The notes under the pieces were generated by a model. It did no database searches, was not told the origin of the DNA, and saw nothing but the letters and a program-made list of their open reading frames with translations. A stretch of DNA of 64,000 nucleotides from Oxyruncus cristatus (taxonomy: Eukaryota > Chordata > Aves > Passeriformes > Cotingidae), in the NCBI GenBank assembly GCA_013399855.1, contig VXAY01002132.1, positions 1,510,752 through 1,574,751 on the forward strand, read 5' to 3'. The translations under genes and the position numbers were made by a program. How positions within the stretch are numbered: the first letter of the stretch is position 1; every line of letters begins with the position of its first letter. Positions 63,544 through 64,000 of the stretch are shown piece after piece.

Positions 63544-63656
63544 GCAGGTTGCCCAGAGAAACTGTGGCTGCCCCACCCCTGGAAGCGTTCGAGGCCAGGT
63601 GGGATAAGGCCCTGAGCACTCCAGTCTAGTGGGAGATGTCCCTACCCACGGCAAGA
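63544..63656 (+). mobile_element. CR1 LINE internal 3' fragment without tail
   Basis: GCAGGTTGCCCAGAGAAACT, followed by GTGGCTGCCCCACCCCTGGA and GGGAGATGTCCCTACCCACG, is CR1 3' UTR in plus orientation. The match stops before the terminal ATTCTATG repeat, so this copy is broken at both ends. Confidence 0.85.
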
Positions 63657-63946
63657 GAGTGTCTCAGTTTAATGAGACAGAAGTGTTTGCTAAGGAGGAT
63701 GAGTTACGAGGAAGACCAAAACTCCTCCCTCCAAGCAATTGTAAATCTGAAATTAAGAGGCTCCAATTGAGAAAATGTGGAGAAAGGAAAAATAACAGCC
63801 CTTTATTAAAGGATATATGTGTATTGGCAGAACAACAAAAGAACACAAAACAAAACCCCAACTGAACACTAACCCTATACCCCAAAATCCCTTTCAATGA
63901 AAAGTGAACAGTTCAGTTTGTGCCTTTGGTGCGATTCCAACCACGG

Positions 63947-63962
63947 TCAGCAGGGGGCGCTG
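63947..63962 (+). promoter_or_regulatory. CTCF-like binding site
   Basis: TCAGCAGGGGGCGCTG matches the known vertebrate CTCF core at nearly every informative position; the first C of the core is replaced by T. It lies about 14 kb upstream of CREBBP exon 1, 38 bp from the window edge. Occupancy is inferred. Confidence 0.5.
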
Positions 63963-64000
63963 TTGGATCGCTGGAGGGGCAGAGCCCGCAGTGCTCGGGG

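Larger units (their letters stand above)
52401..64000. other. Intergenic region upstream of CREBBP
   Basis: Apart from the CR1 copies listed separately, a CpG-rich patch at about 61090-61180 and the CTCF-like site near 63950, I recognise nothing here. No exon of a known gene is seen on either strand. In particular, no adenylyl cyclase 9 coding sequence appears, although ADCY9 is the expected neighbour. Small open frames have no family resemblance, and the longest (57024-57935) starts inside a CR1. Confidence 0.7.

Noticed and set aside
1..64000. A new multi-gene biological system, CRISPR array or operon
   Set aside because: The window is vertebrate nuclear DNA with one spliced gene and transposon relics; no array of spaced repeats or gene cluster is present.

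Overview
This window is nuclear DNA from a bird. It holds the 5' part of the transcriptional co-activator gene CREBBP (CBP, a KAT3 lysine acetyltransferase) on the minus strand. The avian assignment rests on more than a dozen CR1 LINE tails, which end in the typical avian ATTCTATGATT motif, and on a degraded ERV-L-like provirus of a kind common in birds. Exon sequence and exon phases match vertebrate CREBBP, not its paralogue EP300. No species can be named.

Layout from left to right, which for CREBBP runs from downstream to upstream: partial intron 5 (1-1311); exon 5 (1312-1425); a short intron 4 (503 bp); exon 4 (1929-2178); intron 3 (10.1 kb, with three CR1 pieces); exon 3 (12246-12422); intron 2 (23.0 kb, with two CR1 copies, a non-LTR retrotransposon tail and an ERV remnant next to it); exon 2 (35391-36103); intron 1 (13.8 kb, with CR1 pieces, a LINE reverse-transcriptase relic and a small CpG-rich patch); exon 1 with the start codon (49897-49981). 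A CpG island follows, broken by a 642-bp run of N (50189-50830). Next to it is a 1.3-kb C/T-rich tandem array with a higher-order period of about 200-315 bp. From about 52.4 kb to the end the DNA is intergenic, holding CR1 copies (one nested inside another), a CpG-rich patch and a CTCF-like site at the right edge. No second protein-coding gene is recognisable.

The five exons encode the first 446 residues of CBP: the start, a basic NLS-like segment, an LXXLL receptor-interaction motif, a Q/G/S/N-rich linker, and the complete TAZ1 (CH1) zinc domain with all 12 Cys/His ligands. Exons 1, 2, 3 and 5 have the same lengths I recall for human CREBBP. Exon 4 is 9 bp longer, adding three residues just before TAZ1. 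The KIX, bromodomain, acetyltransferase, ZZ and TAZ2 regions lie beyond the left edge.

I found no convincing new biological system. The observations most worth checking are the higher-order C/T array beside the promoter, a well-placed short uORF in the 5' leader, the promoter gap, a non-LTR retrotransposon C-terminus that is still open, and a CR1 inserted antisense about 70 bp from the exon 4 acceptor.
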